Below, piece by piece: positions 36,444 to 46,719 of a stretch of DNA of 64,000 nucleotides. Position 1 is the first letter of the stretch, and every line of letters starts with the position of its first letter. The translations under genes and the position numbers were made by a program. The notes under the pieces were generated by a model. That model saw only the letters and a list, made by a program, of their open reading frames with translations. It was not told the origin of the DNA and searched no databases. The stretch is from Lichenifustis flavocetrariae (lineage in GTDB: Bacteria > Pseudomonadota > Alphaproteobacteria > Rhizobiales > Beijerinckiaceae): positions 1 through 64,000 of the forward strand of contig NZ_JAMOIM010000013.1 in NCBI RefSeq assembly GCF_026130545.1, read 5' to 3'.

Positions 36444-36795
36444 GGCTGCCTCTCCATCTGCCTGTCAGGCTAGATCGCCTTTGCGGGGATCCTGAACAGG
36501 TCGCATCGAAGCTGTTCGAATGATTCTCCGGCGTGACATGTCGGCACGGGCACTCCTTCTGCCGCTCCTGATTCTCACCGGCATAGCTCCGCCCTTGATG
36601 CAGTCGCCATCCGGCGACTTTTGCAGCGTGGATGCGGTTAGTTTGTCAGGGTGAAAGGGGTTGGCGTCGTTGCATGGCCTCGTTGAACCGTTCTGCGGCC
36701 TCATCGAGGGGTGTTTTGGCTTGCACCAAGTCGCGCCGACGAGGCGCGTCCGTTAGAGAAACGTCTTGTTTTGGGGTTTCTGACGGCAATTCGAT
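36444..36795. other. Gene-free stretch before the integrase region
   Basis: No frame with a start signal and a known protein is seen. The stretch follows the start of the SDR gene and precedes the fragmentary genes next to the integrase. Confidence 0.35.
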
Positions 36796-37080
36796 TTAAA
36801 ACAGATCCGAGGGCGCACCGGCCTGCTGGCCTGACGCGGGCGCGGTCGAGGCACCCGGATCGGCGAAGCTGTAGGCGTTGGACGTCCGGATGACGCGCTG
36901 TCGCCAGCCGATGACGGGATCGTAGACCTTGATGCGGGCCAGGCGGTTCACCCAGGTGAGGAGCCCTGCCCGCTTCAGCATGTGCATGGCTTGCCCGACG
37001 GTCGAGAGCGCGCAGCCCGCCGCCTCGGCGATCCTGGCATAGCCTGGAAAGCAGAGGCCGCTCTGGGCGTTATGGCACAG
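36796..37080 (-). pseudogene. C-terminal half of an HTH replication-type protein
   Basis: The minus strand reads GYARIAEAAGCALSTVGQAM, then LKRAGLLTWVNRLARIKVYD and VIRTSNAYSF. This is the end of a helix-turn-helix protein common in plasmids and islands of Hyphomicrobiales. The N-terminal part is missing beyond 37080, where a plus-strand exonuclease fragment begins. Confidence 0.65.
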
Positions 37081-37119
37081 AGCCGCTTTCGAGCAACGCT
37101 ACTGTCGGCCGAAACTCAC

Positions 37120-37585
37120 GGCCGGGGCAGGTTGGATCTGCACGTGGAAGTGCGCGCTTCGCCTGTGGCCGCAGCTGTCGCGGTTTTCGAACCAGATGCT
37201 TCGCTACCTCCGCAAACCTGAGAGCCTCGTGCACGAACTGGGATTGCGGCCGCATCGCGCAGGACCGGACGCCTACGTCAACGCCCACCATCTACGTGAC
37301 ATGCTCAACGAAGCCTCACTCGAGCAGTTGCTTGCGTCGAGTCGGGAACCTGGGCTGCTTCCGCGTGTGCCGGCTGGACCTATGCGAGGTCATTTTTGGC
37401 GGATCTCGCCGATGATACTCTTCGGACCTTCGCAACCGAGCGGGATCCCGATGTCCGCTTCAGTGCGCAAGCCGAGCTTTGCCGACAAGGCGAAAGCCCC
37501 GACGCTTTACGAAGACGGCTCAAGGCAGACGGCGCTTTTCTAGGCTGCTTCGCGAGTGCGCCAGGAGTCACCCAAGCCTTCTAGC
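37120..37585 (+). pseudogene. DnaQ-like exonuclease C-terminal fragment, frameshifted
   Basis: The sequence reads ICTWKCALRLWPQLSRFSNQ, then LRYLRKPES and RAGPDAYVNAHHLRDML, the latter part of a DnaQ-like/ExoX-type 3'-5' exonuclease with its last catalytic His-Asp region. After GPMRGHFW the frame shifts near 37395 and continues as ADLADDTLRTFATERDPDVR. One G is missing. The N-terminal nuclease domain is absent. It converges on the integrase gene and overlaps its end. Confidence 0.7.
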
Positions 37586-38554
37586 CAACTTATGCGCACG
37601 AAGATGCGTGTAGCGCTTCAGCATCTGCATGCTCTTGTGACCGGTAACCGTCGCGATCTCAACGGCATCGAGATCGGTCTCTTCAAACATCCGGCTGGTC
37701 GCCTCATGGCGCAGGTCGTGAAATCGCAGGTCGTCGACCTTCGCCCTGTCGCACGCATCGATCATGGCCTGCGTGATGGCCCCTTCCGTCATGCCAAAGA
37801 CGGCGCCAGTTCGCGCCCCCAGCTTGAAGAGGATCCCGACTGCAGCCGACGACAGGGGCACGGTCCGAACCTCGCCGTTCTTGGTCCGCCGGACAAGTGC
37901 GGTGCGCCTCTCGAGGTTGACGTCGCGCCACTCGAGCCGGACGATCTCGCTGCGGCGCATTGCGGTCGCCAAGGCCCACGAAAAGACGGGTCTGAAATTC
38001 GGGCCGGCATAGGCGAGGACCCTGGCTTCCTCGTCGCCTTCAAGCCGTCGCTCCCGCCCGGTGGAACCCTTTGGCCGAGCGTGCTTAGCGAGTGGAACGG
38101 GGTTCACCAAGTACTCCATCCCCCAAGCCATACGCGCGGCGTTAAAGACCCTGCTGATCGTCGCCAGGTACAACCTGATGCTGTCGGAGCTGTATTCCTC
38201 CTCCTCAAGGTCGTAGATGAATTCTACGATGTCGCGGCCACGGACCTTGGCGAGCGCCGTAGTCGCGAGCGGGCGACGCTTAAGCGCCTTGATTCGGGAC
38301 GTTTCGGTCTGATGCGACGACTCGGCGAGCTTGTGGAGATATTCCTTCTCCCAGCGGTCGAGGGCTTCGGCGAAGGTCGTGTCCTCACCCTCGGATCGGT
38401 CCACGAAGGACCCCTTGTCGATCTCGCCTTCGACCTGCCGCGCCCAGCGTTCGGCGGTCTCCTTAGTGTCGAAGGTTCGGCATTGAACGGGCACGCCCTT
38501 CCTGCGAACCCGGGCTTCCCACTGCTTGTGGCCCCTCTTTCGGATCGTCGCCAT
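37568..38554 (-). CDS. Tyrosine recombinase (site-specific integrase)
   Basis: This 328-residue protein has an N-terminal arm-binding region, a core-binding SAM-like domain (residues 58-145) and a catalytic domain with Arg200 (TAMRRSEI), Lys225, His279/Arg282 (FHDLRHEA), His306 (VTGHKS) and nucleophile Tyr315 (KRYTHL), all present. An aagggag site precedes ATG 38554. It starts 84 bases from the 3' end of the tRNA-Phe gene, the usual place for an integrase that uses a tRNA as attachment site. Confidence 0.94.
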   Translation of the reverse strand: MATIRKRGHKQWEARVRRKGVPVQCRTFDTKETAERWARQVEGEIDKGSFVDRSEGEDTTFAEALDRWEKEYLHKLAESSHQTETSRIKALKRRPLATTALAKVRGRDIVEFIYDLEEEEYSSDSIRLYLATISRVFNAARMAWGMEYLVNPVPLAKHARPKGSTGRERRLEGDEEARVLAYAGPNFRPVFSWALATAMRRSEIVRLEWRDVNLERRTALVRRTKNGEVRTVPLSSAAVGILFKLGARTGAVFGMTEGAITQAMIDACDRAKVDDLRFHDLRHEATSRMFEETDLDAVEIATVTGHKSMQMLKRYTHLRAHKLARRLG

Positions 38555-38637
38555 TTGGCTCCCTTTCGCTCATTGGAGCAGAATTGGAGCAAAAACTAAT
38601 AAGAACCACAAGTGGAGCACCTAAGTGCTTGATTTTT

Positions 38638-38663
38638 TGGTGCCCAGGGGCGGAATCGAACCA
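38638..38663. other. Predicted attachment site core (tRNA 3' end)
   Basis: The T-loop to CCA part of tRNA-Phe faces the integrase gene. Tyrosine integrases next to tRNA 3' ends normally recombine within this segment, so the island would extend to the left (lower coordinates). I did not find a second copy of this segment by eye in 1-38 kb, so the far end is either outside the window or lost. Confidence 0.5.
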
Positions 38664-38713
38664 CCGACACTGCGATTTTCAGTCGCATGCTCTACCAACT
38701 GAGCTACCTGGGC
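38638..38713 (-). tRNA. tRNA-Phe (anticodon GAA)
   Basis: A cloverleaf folds on the minus strand from GCCCAGGTAGC (5' end 38713). The acceptor arm GCCCAGG pairs with CCTGGGC, the D-arm is AGCTCAGTTGGTAGAGC, the anticodon loop is CTGAAAA (GAA), and the T-arm GTCGGTGGTTCGATTCCG has one imperfect pair. The discriminator is A and CCA is encoded (38638-38640). It probably serves as the attachment site of the adjacent integrase. Confidence 0.97.
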
Positions 38714-38795
38714 GCGCGGGGTGATGGGTCACCGCTGGCGTGCGGGCCTTATAGGAATCTCGATCTGGTTTGTCCAGCGGCTTTGCGCGGCTCGA

Positions 38796-40115
38796 TCATT
38801 CGGTGGATTGGCCCTGCAGATAGGCGGCCCGACGAGGCAATTGGGTGAGGATCGTGAGGAGCGCCACGCCGCACATGAGCGTGACATACCAGAAGAACCA
38901 GGATTCGTGTCCCGCATCCTTGAACCACAGGGCGACATATTCGGCCGTGCCGCCAAAGAGCGCGTTGGCGATCGCATAGGAGAAGCCGACCCCGAGGGCC
39001 CGGATCTCGGCCGGGAACATCTCGGCTTTCACCAAGCCGCTGATCGATGTGTAGAACGAAACGATCGCCAGCGCGGCCGTGACCAGCCCATAGGCCGCGA
39101 CGGGGTTTTCCACGCTGCCGATCGCCCGCATGAGCGGGACGGTGCACAGCGTCGCGAGGACCCCGAAGGCCAGCATCGACGATCGCCGTCCGATCCGATC
39201 CGATAACCACCCGAAGAGCGGCTGCAGGCACATGTAGGTGAACAGCACGGCGGTCATCACGACATTGGCGGTGCGGTCCGACATATGCGCGCTGTTGACC
39301 AGATATTTCTGCATATAGGTCGTGAACACATAGAAACTGAGAGAACCGCCCGCCGTGTAGCCGAGCACGACGAGAAAGGGCCGGAGATGATGCCGAAACA
39401 GCTCCCGCAGCGAGCCGGCCTCCCGCCGTGCGCGCGTCGCCTGCGATGAGGTTTCGGGCAGCGCCCGGCGCAGAAAGAAGACCACGAGCGCACCGAGCGC
39501 GCCGAGCACGAAGGGGATGCGCCATCCCCAGCCGCGTAACGCCGTGTCGCTCAAGCCCTGCTGCAGCAGGAGAATGACCAGGGACGCCAGCAATTGCCCA
39601 CCGATCAGCGTCACATATTGGAAGGAGCTCAGAAAACCGCGCCGGCCCGCCAGCGCGACCTCGCTCATATAGGTCGCCGACGTCCCGTATTCGCCGCCGA
39701 CCGACAATCCCTGGATCAGCCGGGCCAGCAGCAGCAGGATCGGCGCCGCAAGCCCGATCTCGGCGTAGGTCGGCAGCACGGCGACGGCGAGAGAACCGCC
39801 GCACATGAGCAACACCGACACCATCATGGAGGCGCGCCGGCCGGCGCGGTCGGCGATAATCCCGAACAACCAGCCTCCGACGGGGCGCATGAAGAACCCG
39901 ACCGCAAAGATCCCGGACGTGTAGAGGAGCCGCGTCGTGGCATTGCCGCTCGGAATGAACGCGGCCGCGAAATAGAGTTGCGTGAACGCGTAGGCGTAGA
40001 AGTCGTACCACTCGATGAGGTTGCCCGACGAACTGCCCAGAATGGCAAAGACGCGCCGCCGCGATGACCAAGCCTCTGTCGATTCCTGTCCGCGTAACTC
40101 TGTTGGCCGCCTCAC
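38796..40115 (-). CDS. MHS-family (KgtP/ProP-like) metabolite:H+ symporter
   Basis: This 439-residue MFS protein has 12 helices. It shows the metabolite/H+ symporter features: [14 protein letters not shown] in helix one, [18 protein letters not shown] (motif A), [18 protein letters not shown] and a second motif [10 protein letters not shown] in the middle loop. Substrates in this group are dicarboxylates, alpha-ketoglutarate, shikimate or betaines. Translation starts at GTG 40115 with an aaagga site. It is the first intact gene to the right of the tRNA. Confidence 0.9.
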   Translation of the reverse strand: MRRPTELRGQESTEAWSSRRRVFAILGSSSGNLIEWYDFYAYAFTQLYFAAAFIPSGNATTRLLYTSGIFAVGFFMRPVGGWLFGIIADRAGRRASMMVSVLLMCGGSLAVAVLPTYAEIGLAAPILLLLARLIQGLSVGGEYGTSATYMSEVALAGRRGFLSSFQYVTLIGGQLLASLVILLLQQGLSDTALRGWGWRIPFVLGALGALVVFFLRRALPETSSQATRARREAGSLRELFRHHLRPFLVVLGYTAGGSLSFYVFTTYMQKYLVNSAHMSDRTANVVMTAVLFTYMCLQPLFGWLSDRIGRRSSMLAFGVLATLCTVPLMRAIGSVENPVAAYGLVTAALAIVSFYTSISGLVKAEMFPAEIRALGVGFSYAIANALFGGTAEYVALWFKDAGHESWFFWYVTLMCGVALLTILTQLPRRAAYLQGQSTE

Positions 40116-40295
40116 ATCACGTTCCTTTCGCGCTCAAGACCCCGAGCGATCCACGCTCTACATGCACCAGGGACAAACCTCGAGCATCGGGGAACCCAGC
40201 CATCACGATGTGGTGAACGGGTCAACCGAAGGCAGCCCTACGGATTGATCCTGTAGAGCACCCGCGCTCAGGGCGGGCCCCCCAGGAGTCGAGAC

Positions 40296-40799
40296 ATGGG
40301 TTTGTTTACCAAGGATATCAGGACGCTGAACGATCTCTTCGTGCATCAATTGAAGGATCTCTACTACGCCGAGAACCGCATCGCCAAAAGCCTGCCCGAC
40401 ATGATGCGCAAGGCCACGAACCCCGAACTGAAACGGGACTTTGCCCTGCAACTCGCCCAAACGGAAGCGAGCATCGCCAATGTGCTGGAGGTCTTCCGCC
40501 TGCATGGCGTCGAGGTCGAGGCTGTCACCTGTCCGGCAATCGATGGCATCTTCAAGGAGGCCGAGGAAGTGGCGGGCGAAGTGGGCGACAAGAAAGTCTT
40601 GGACGCCGCCTTGATCGCTGCCGCCCACGCCATTGAACAATATGTGATGACCCGTTACGCGACGATGATCGGCTGGGCTCACAAACTCGGGCGCCCAGAT
40701 TGCGCGTCCTTCCTGGAGAAGAACCTCAAGGACGAGAAAGATACGGACGCCAGGCTCACGCGTCTGGCAGACGCGGAGATCGACCGTCTCGCGGCTTGA
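40296..40799 (+). CDS. DUF892/YciF ferritin-like protein
   Basis: This 167-residue protein has the family start LNDLFVHQLKDLYYAENRIA, the repeated ELKRDFALQLAQTEASIANV and a late HAIEQYVMTRYATMIGWAHK. It is closer to typical YciF than the copy at 32057-32566. Glu and His positions of the di-metal site appear intact. A aggag site precedes ATG 40296. It is followed by a small membrane protein gene. Confidence 0.92.
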   Translation: MGLFTKDIRTLNDLFVHQLKDLYYAENRIAKSLPDMMRKATNPELKRDFALQLAQTEASIANVLEVFRLHGVEVEAVTCPAIDGIFKEAEEVAGEVGDKKVLDAALIAAAHAIEQYVMTRYATMIGWAHKLGRPDCASFLEKNLKDEKDTDARLTRLADAEIDRLAA

Positions 40800-40963
40800 A
40801 GCGGCCAGCTGCGGGGTACGGCAAGGGAGGGACCCGATATCGCGACGAATTCGTCCACAATCGTTCGCGCGCCCGGGACCCAAACGACACTGCCGGGGGT
40901 TCTAGCACGGCTTAGACTAAGCTTGAACCAGCGGGTCGGCGACCCGGTGTTGGGGAGACAATC

Positions 40964-41128
40964 ATGACGCTTCTTCTGATTATCGTGATCTTGGTCCTGC
41001 TGTTTGGTGGCGGCGGCTATTATGGCCATCGCGCCGGATATTATGGCACCGGCGGCATCGGCATTGGCGGCATTGTTCTCATTCTGATCATCGTGTGGCT
41101 GCTATTCGGCTCGCCCTACCATATGTGA
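40964..41128 (+). CDS. Small Gly-rich membrane protein (54 aa), DUF3309-like
   Basis: The product has two hydrophobic segments (LLLIIVILVLLF and IVLILIIVWLLF) around a Gly/Tyr-rich middle (GGGGYYGHRAGYYG). This is like the very small DUF3309-type membrane proteins of alphaproteobacteria. A ggggag site precedes ATG 40964. It may be cotranscribed with the DUF892 gene 164 bases upstream. Confidence 0.7.
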   Translation: MTLLLIIVILVLLFGGGGYYGHRAGYYGTGGIGIGGIVLILIIVWLLFGSPYHM

Positions 41129-41135
41129 TGACGGG

Positions 41136-41636
41136 TCAACTTGGCTCACGTCCTGCCACGTCGGTCGTGATCCGCTTGAGCCTGTCGAGCGCGCCCTGAA
41201 GAATGTAGGCGGCCGCCATCTGGTCGATGACCTGCGACCGCTTTCTTCTCGACACATCGTTCGCGATCAGGTCGCGCTCCACAGCGGCCGTCGACAGACG
41301 CTCATCCCAGAAGGCGCAGGGAATGTCGGTCAACGGCCCCAGATTGCGCACGAAGGCTCGCGTCGCCTGGACGCGCGGGCCTTCGGTCCCGTCCATGTTC
41401 AATGGCAGGCCGATCACGAAAGCCTGAATGTCGAATTTCGCGGCGACGCCGAGGAGGGCCTCGACGTCCTGGCTGAATTTGACTCGCCGGATGGTCTCGA
41501 GGCCCGATGAGAGGCGCCGTTCCACGTCGGTGAGGGCCAGTCCGATCGTCTTCGTTCCGAGATCGAGCCCGAGCAGCCGCCCCCTGGCCGGCAGTATCGC
41601 GGCGAGTTCGACGAGAGTGAGGAGCCTTGCGCTCAT
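41136..41636 (-). CDS. ruvX: YqgF/RuvX-family putative Holliday junction resolvase
   Basis: This 166-residue protein has an RNase H-like fold with the first catalytic Asp in [28 protein letters not shown] in the middle, the Glu in [10 protein letters not shown] and the last Asp in [14 protein letters not shown]. The family is involved in 16S rRNA 5' end maturation and is also described as a Holliday-junction nuclease. The ATG at 41636 has a gagg site; a frame open to 41675 is not family-like. It is divergent from gatC, as in many Rhizobiales. Confidence 0.93.
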   Translation of the reverse strand: MSARLLTLVELAAILPARGRLLGLDLGTKTIGLALTDVERRLSSGLETIRRVKFSQDVEALLGVAAKFDIQAFVIGLPLNMDGTEGPRVQATRAFVRNLGPLTDIPCAFWDERLSTAAVERDLIANDVSRRKRSQVIDQMAAAYILQGALDRLKRITTDVAGREPS

Positions 41637-41792
41637 CGGATCAACCTCGACACTCGGGGAAAAGCCCGAAAGCATTGCATCTGCGAACAGCCGGGTGATA
41701 GAAGCACCGCCGTTGCCGGACGCAGCCTTTGCGCCGCCTCGGCGCGTAGCTGTCGGCGCGCCGCGCCAGGTATTTGTGGATCAGGAATCAGC

Positions 41793-42080
41793 ATGTCGGT
41801 CGACCAGGCGACTGTCCGTCGGATCGCGACCCTCGCCCGGATCGCCGTGAGCGAGGACGAGGTGCCTCATTTGCAAGGCGAACTCAACGCGATTTTGGCT
41901 TTCGTGGCCGAGCTCGACGAGGTCGACGTGTCCGGCGTCGAGCCCATGACCTCGGTCACGCCCATGGCCCTGCCGCTGCGGGCCGATGTCGTCACGGCTG
42001 GCGGGATCGCCGAGGCCGTGCTGCGCAATGCCCCGATGAGCGAGGATGGTTATTTCGTCGTGCCCAAGGTGATCGAGTGA
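41793..42080 (+). CDS. gatC: Asp-tRNA(Asn)/Glu-tRNA(Gln) amidotransferase subunit C
   Basis: The protein has 95 residues, with the family start [20 protein letters not shown], the GVEPMTSV region and the end [14 protein letters not shown]. It ties GatA to GatB in the complex that amidates Glu-tRNA(Gln) and Asp-tRNA(Asn). The gene is first in the unit gatC, gatA, chorismate mutase, gatB. Confidence 0.96.
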   Translation: MSVDQATVRRIATLARIAVSEDEVPHLQGELNAILAFVAELDEVDVSGVEPMTSVTPMALPLRADVVTAGGIAEAVLRNAPMSEDGYFVVPKVIE

Positions 42081-42114
42081 CCGCGCCCTCCCCTCTGCAC
42101 GAGCTTGTTTTGTC

Positions 42115-43596
42115 ATGACGGACCTGACCGGCCAGACCCTTGCCGCCGCCCGGGACGGGCTCCGCACGAAAGCCTTCTCGGCTGCCGAGTTGACCGAAGC
42201 GCATCTCAGCGCCATCGCGGGCGCGCGCGGCCTCAACGCCTTCATCACTGAGACGCCCGACAGGGCGCGTGCCATGGCCAAGGCCTCGGACGAGCGGCTT
42301 GCCCGCGGCGAGGCCGGAGCTCTCGAAGGCATCCCGCTCGGCATCAAGGACCTCTATTGCACCGAGGGCGTCCGCACGACGGCGGGCAGCCATATTCTCG
42401 GCAATTTCGTGCCCCCCTACGAATCCACCATCACCAAGCAATTGTGGCGCGACGGCGCCGTGATGCTGGGCAAGCTCAACCTCGACGAATTCGCGATGGG
42501 CTCGTCCAACGAGACCTCGCATTTCGGGCCCGTGACGTCCCCCTGGCGGAAACGGGGCGGCAATGCCAGCCTCGTGCCGGGCGGCTCGTCGGGCGGGTCC
42601 GCGGCGGCCGTCGCGGCCCGGCTCTGCCTCGGAGCGACCGCGACCGACACGGGCGGCTCGATCCGTCAGCCGGCCGCCTTTACGGGGACGGTCGGCATCA
42701 AGCCCACCTATGGGCGCTGCTCGCGCTTCGGCGTCGTGGCCTTCGCGTCCTCGCTCGACCAGGCCGGGCCGATCGCCCGCACGGTGCGGGATGCCGCGAT
42801 CCTGATGCGCTCCATGGCGGGCTACGACCCGAACGATTCGACGTCGGCCAATCTGCCTGTCCCGGATTATGAAGCCTCGGTTGGCCGCTCGGTCGCCGGG
42901 AAAGTCATCGGCATCCCGAAGGAATACAGGCTCGACGGCATGCCGGCCGAGATCGAAGCGCTGTGGCAGCAAGGCATCGCCTGGCTGAAGGAGGCAGGCG
43001 CCGAAATTCGGGATATTTCCCTGCCGCACACCAAATACGCCCTGCCGGCCTATTACATCGTGGCCCCGGCGGAAGCTTCCTCGAACCTCGCGCGCTACGA
43101 CGGCGTCCGCTACGGGCTGCGGGTGCCCGGGAAGGACATCGCCGATCTCTATGGCAAGACCCGCGCGGAAGGCTTCGGCAAGGAAGTGCGGCGCCGCGTC
43201 ATGATCGGCACCTACGTGCTCTCGGCAGGCTATTACGACGCCTTCTACGTCAAGGCGCAGAAGATCCGCACGCTGATCAAGCGCGATTTCGAGACCGTCT
43301 ATGCCGAAGGTGTCGACGCGATCCTCACACCCGCCACGCCTTCGGCCGCCTTCGCGATCGGCGAAAAAGGCTCGGGCAACCCGGTCGAAATGTACCTCAA
43401 CGACATCTTCACGGTCACGGTGAACATGGCGGGGCTCCCCGGCATCGCCGTGCCGGCCGGCACCTCAACAGAAGGATTGCCGCTCGGGCTGCAGCTCATC
43501 GGCCGGCCCTTCGACGAGGACACGCTGTTCTCTCTGGGCGAAGTCATGGAACAGGCGGCCCCCAAGGTGGCGCTGCCGGAGCGCTGGTGGTCGTGA
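42115..43596 (+). CDS. gatA: Asp-tRNA(Asn)/Glu-tRNA(Gln) amidotransferase subunit A
   Basis: This 493-residue amidase-signature enzyme releases ammonia from glutamine. The catalytic Ser-cisSer-Lys triad is visible: Lys in LGIKD, the cis Ser in [13 protein letters not shown] and the nucleophile in [13 protein letters not shown]. It begins 34 bases after gatC, and its stop overlaps the start of the chorismate mutase gene. Confidence 0.97.
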   Translation: MTDLTGQTLAAARDGLRTKAFSAAELTEAHLSAIAGARGLNAFITETPDRARAMAKASDERLARGEAGALEGIPLGIKDLYCTEGVRTTAGSHILGNFVPPYESTITKQLWRDGAVMLGKLNLDEFAMGSSNETSHFGPVTSPWRKRGGNASLVPGGSSGGSAAAVAARLCLGATATDTGGSIRQPAAFTGTVGIKPTYGRCSRFGVVAFASSLDQAGPIARTVRDAAILMRSMAGYDPNDSTSANLPVPDYEASVGRSVAGKVIGIPKEYRLDGMPAEIEALWQQGIAWLKEAGAEIRDISLPHTKYALPAYYIVAPAEASSNLARYDGVRYGLRVPGKDIADLYGKTRAEGFGKEVRRRVMIGTYVLSAGYYDAFYVKAQKIRTLIKRDFETVYAEGVDAILTPATPSAAFAIGEKGSGNPVEMYLNDIFTVTVNMAGLPGIAVPAGTSTEGLPLGLQLIGRPFDEDTLFSLGEVMEQAAPKVALPERWWS

Positions 43597-43889
43597 CGGC
43601 CGACGCCGAGGCCGTCCTGGCGCCGCTGCGGGCGCAGATCGACGCCATCGACGCGCAGATCGTCGGGTTGCTGGCGAAGCGCATGGATTGCGTCGGCGAG
43701 GTGATCGGGCTGAAACAGGCCCACGGTCTCCCAGCCCGCATCGATGCGCGGGTGGAGGAAGTTGTGGCCCGTGTTCGCACAAAGGCCGATGCCGCCGGCG
43801 CACCGCCCGATCTCGCGGAAGCTGTCTGGCGCAGCATGATCGAATGGGTGATCGCCTACGAGGAGCGGCACATGGGAGCTGCAGGATGA
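43593..43889 (+). CDS. AroQ-type chorismate mutase
   Basis: This 98-residue all-helical protein has [20 protein letters not shown] at the start (the Arg of the AroQ active site), then [13 protein letters not shown] and [12 protein letters not shown]. It converts chorismate to prephenate. The start at GTG 43593 overlaps the gatA stop (GTGA). Its placement within the gatCAB unit gives coupled translation, though the function is unrelated to tRNA amidation. Confidence 0.9.
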   Translation: MTADAEAVLAPLRAQIDAIDAQIVGLLAKRMDCVGEVIGLKQAHGLPARIDARVEEVVARVRTKADAAGAPPDLAEAVWRSMIEWVIAYEERHMGAAG

Positions 43890-43912
43890 TCCGATCCCAC
43901 CGTCGAACGGTA

Positions 43913-44035
43913 CCCTTCTCCCGTGCGAACGGGAGAAGGTGGCCCGGCGTAGCCGGGTCGGATGAGGGTCGCCTCAGTGCCGAGCCGGCCCTCATCCGGC
44001 CTGCCGGCCACCTTCTCTCGTTCGCACCGGAGAAG
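43913..44035. repeat. Dispersed palindromic repeat, copy A
   Basis: Two hairpin-forming halves (ccttctcccgtgcgaacggg near 43914 and ccttctctcgttcgcaccgg near 44011) enclose a cggatgagggtc / ccctcatccg pair. The same design recurs at 53451-53587 and in part at 61274-61350 and 52628-52654. This is a REP-type repeat of the kind found in intergenic DNA of Hyphomicrobiales. Confidence 0.85.
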
Positions 44036-44076
44036 AGGAAAAGTTCTGCAGCGCTTCCGCCGTCCAGAGACCTTCC

Positions 44077-45567
44077 ATGACCGCCACGGCCTCAACGTCC
44101 AGCAACCTCATTCACGGCGCAACCGGCGACTGGGAGATCGTCATCGGCATGGAGATCCATGCCCAGGTCACCTCGAAGTCGAAGCTCTTTTCCGGCGCCG
44201 CCACGGCCTTCGGGGCTGAGCCGAACAGCCAGGTGTCACTGGTCGATGCCGCCATGCCGGGCATGCTGCCGGTGATCAACGAGGCATGCGTGGCCCAGGC
44301 GGTGCGCACGGGGCTCGGCTTGAAAGCGCAGATCAACGAGCGCTCGGTCTTCGACCGCAAGAACTACTTCTATCCCGACCTGCCGCAGGGCTACCAGATC
44401 TCGCAGTACAAGCATCCGATCGTCGGCGCGGGTGAGGTGGTCGTCGATCTCACGCCGAGCGAATCCTTCACGGTCGGCATCGAGCGCCTGCATCTCGAAC
44501 AGGATGCCGGCAAGTCGATCCACGACCAGTCCCCCACGATGAGCTTCGTCGATCTCAACCGCTCCGGCGTGGCCCTGATGGAGATCGTGTCCAAGCCCGA
44601 CATGCGCTCGGCAGACGAGGCCAAGGCCTATGTCACGAAGCTGCGCACCATCCTGCGCTATCTCGGCACCTGCGATGGCGACATGGAGAAGGGCAGCCTG
44701 CGGGCAGATGTCAACGTCTCGGTGCGCCGGCCGGGCGAGCCGCTCGGCACGCGCTGCGAGATCAAGAACGTCAATTCCATCCGCTTCATCGGCCAGGCGG
44801 TCGACACCGAGGCCCGCCGTCAGATCGGCATTCTGGAGGACGGCGGTCAGATCGACCAGGAAACCCGCCTGTTCGATCCCGGCAAGGGCGAGACGCGGTC
44901 GATGCGCTCAAAGGAAGAAGCGCATGATTACCGCTACTTCCCCGACCCTGACCTGCTGCCGCTCGAGCTGAAGCCCGATTTCATCACCGATATCGCGGCG
45001 AGCCTGCCCGAACTGCCAGACGCCAAGAAGGCGCGTTTCATCGCCGACTACGGTCTGTCGCCCTATGACGCGAGCGTGCTCGTGGCCGAGCGCGACCTCG
45101 CGGATTATTACGAGGCGGCCGTCAAGGTGCATCCCGGCAACCGCGACGCCAAGCTCGTCGCCAACTGGATCACCGGCGACATCGCGGCCTATGCCAACAC
45201 CCAAGGCCTGTCGGTGCACGAGACCCACATCCGCCCCGAACAGGTGGCCGACCTCGTCGACCTGATCTCCGACAAGACCATCTCGGGCAAGATCGCCAAG
45301 GACATTGTCCTGTTGCTGATCGGCGACGAGAAGACGAGCCTCCCGCGCGAGATCGTGGAAAAGCACGGCCTGAAACAGGTTACCGACACCGGCGCCATCG
45401 AGGCCGCGGTCGACGCCATCATGGCGGCCAACCCCGAGAAGGTCGCTCAGGCTCGGGCGAAGCCGACCATGCTCGGCTGGTTCGTCGGGCAGGTGATGAA
45501 GAGCACAGGCGGCAAGGCCAACCCGCAGGCAGTCAATGATTTGCTGAAGGCGAAACTGGGGGTTTGA
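44077..45567 (+). CDS. gatB: Asp-tRNA(Asn)/Glu-tRNA(Gln) amidotransferase subunit B
   Basis: The protein has 496 residues. The family motifs [50 protein letters not shown] and [14 protein letters not shown] are present, with a C-terminal YqeY-like tail that contacts tRNA. It carries the kinase and amidation site of GatCAB. The ribosome binding site ahead of ATG 44077 is weak. It is separated from the chorismate mutase gene by REP copy A. Confidence 0.97.
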   Translation: MTATASTSSNLIHGATGDWEIVIGMEIHAQVTSKSKLFSGAATAFGAEPNSQVSLVDAAMPGMLPVINEACVAQAVRTGLGLKAQINERSVFDRKNYFYPDLPQGYQISQYKHPIVGAGEVVVDLTPSESFTVGIERLHLEQDAGKSIHDQSPTMSFVDLNRSGVALMEIVSKPDMRSADEAKAYVTKLRTILRYLGTCDGDMEKGSLRADVNVSVRRPGEPLGTRCEIKNVNSIRFIGQAVDTEARRQIGILEDGGQIDQETRLFDPGKGETRSMRSKEEAHDYRYFPDPDLLPLELKPDFITDIAASLPELPDAKKARFIADYGLSPYDASVLVAERDLADYYEAAVKVHPGNRDAKLVANWITGDIAAYANTQGLSVHETHIRPEQVADLVDLISDKTISGKIAKDIVLLLIGDEKTSLPREIVEKHGLKQVTDTGAIEAAVDAIMAANPEKVAQARAKPTMLGWFVGQVMKSTGGKANPQAVNDLLKAKLGV

Positions 45568-45665
45568 GAAGTGAGGAGGCGCGATGACGGATCGTTCTCG
45601 AAACCCGTCGTCGCGCGCCCTCTGACGCCAGGCATGAGGTTCGAAAACCGCGTCATAAAGGCACT

Positions 45666-46550
45666 TCAGATGGCAGCGGCCGGCGCGATCCACCCCACCG
45701 TTCGCACTGCTTTCGGCGGTCGCGGCTCATCGCTCTCGGGTACGCCCTCGATCACCTCGTAGGTCCAGACGAAAAACTTCGTGAGCCAGTGGGGACCGAA
45801 GCTGACGATCATGGGGATGTCGGCGGCGTCGCGGCCCCGCGCCACCACGATCCGGCCGATGCGGCGAGCGTTGTTGCGGGGGTCGAACGTGTACCAGCGG
45901 TCACCGAGATAGACTTCGATCCAGGCCGAGAAATCCATCGGGTCGACCACCGGCACGCCGATGTCGCCGAGGTGACCGTTCACGTAGCGGGCCGGAATGT
46001 TCATGCAGCGGCAGAACGCGACCGCGAGGTGGGCGAAGTCGCGGCAAACGCCGATCCCCTCCTGATAGGCCTCGTAGGCAGAACGCGTGGCGCGGGCCTG
46101 CAGGTAATCGAACGTGATGTGGCGGTGCACGAAATCGCAGATCGCCTGAACCCGTGTCCAACCCGGCGCGACATTGCCGAAGAGGTCCCAAGCCGTCTGG
46201 CTCAGCCGGTCGGTCTCGCAATAGCGGCTGCCGAGAAGAAACAGGAGCGCCTCGTTGGGCAGCGCGGCGACCGGCACCTCGGCGGCATCAGGGTTTAGGG
46301 GATCGGGCTCGCCGCTGTCGCGAATCGTGGCATCGCCTCGTAACACGAGGTCCCCGGCCGGAGCCACGAAACGCCGGCAGAGGTTGCCGTAGCTGTCGTG
46401 ATAGGTCGTGACCGGGATCGACGGCGTCGTGGTGGCGCTCTCGGGCGCCACCAGATCGGCCAGGCGATCCGCCTGCACGGACATCAGGGTCACCACCGCA
46501 GTCGGCTGATTGCAGGTGATCGTGATCTCGTAGCCATAGCGGATCAACAT
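45666..46550 (-). CDS. Transglutaminase-like cysteine protease family protein
   Basis: The protein has 294 residues. Its N-terminal half is a beta-rich transglut_N domain, followed by a transglutaminase core with the catalytic Cys in EGIGVCRDFAHLAVAFCR and the Asp in WYTFDPRNN. The His position reads DFSAWIEVYL, so the usual His is Ser; I recall the same pattern from close relatives. The substrate is not known. It is convergent with gatB. Confidence 0.88.
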   Translation of the reverse strand: MLIRYGYEITITCNQPTAVVTLMSVQADRLADLVAPESATTTPSIPVTTYHDSYGNLCRRFVAPAGDLVLRGDATIRDSGEPDPLNPDAAEVPVAALPNEALLFLLGSRYCETDRLSQTAWDLFGNVAPGWTRVQAICDFVHRHITFDYLQARATRSAYEAYQEGIGVCRDFAHLAVAFCRCMNIPARYVNGHLGDIGVPVVDPMDFSAWIEVYLGDRWYTFDPRNNARRIGRIVVARGRDAADIPMIVSFGPHWLTKFFVWTYEVIEGVPESDEPRPPKAVRTVGWIAPAAAI

Positions 46551-46719
46551 GAGGGCGCCTCGGGTCGCTAGCCGTCCACAATTCCGAAAGGTCCGAAACA
46601 GCGCTGCCGCCCCATCACCTTAGCCAAAACTATGCCATGAGCCAGCGCGCCGGTCTCCAATGAAGCCGTTTTGGGCATAAACCTTGCACAAAACACAGCG
46701 CAACACAGGAACGATAGCC

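Noticed and set aside
37556..38599. A plus-strand frame of 347 codons opposite the integrase
   Set aside because: The minus-strand frame carries all catalytic residues of a tyrosine recombinase, so the plus-strand frame is a shadow.
38749..40071. A second minus-strand frame (440 codons) overlapping the MHS transporter
   Set aside because: The transporter frame has family motifs throughout; the other is Arg/Pro-rich and has no motif.
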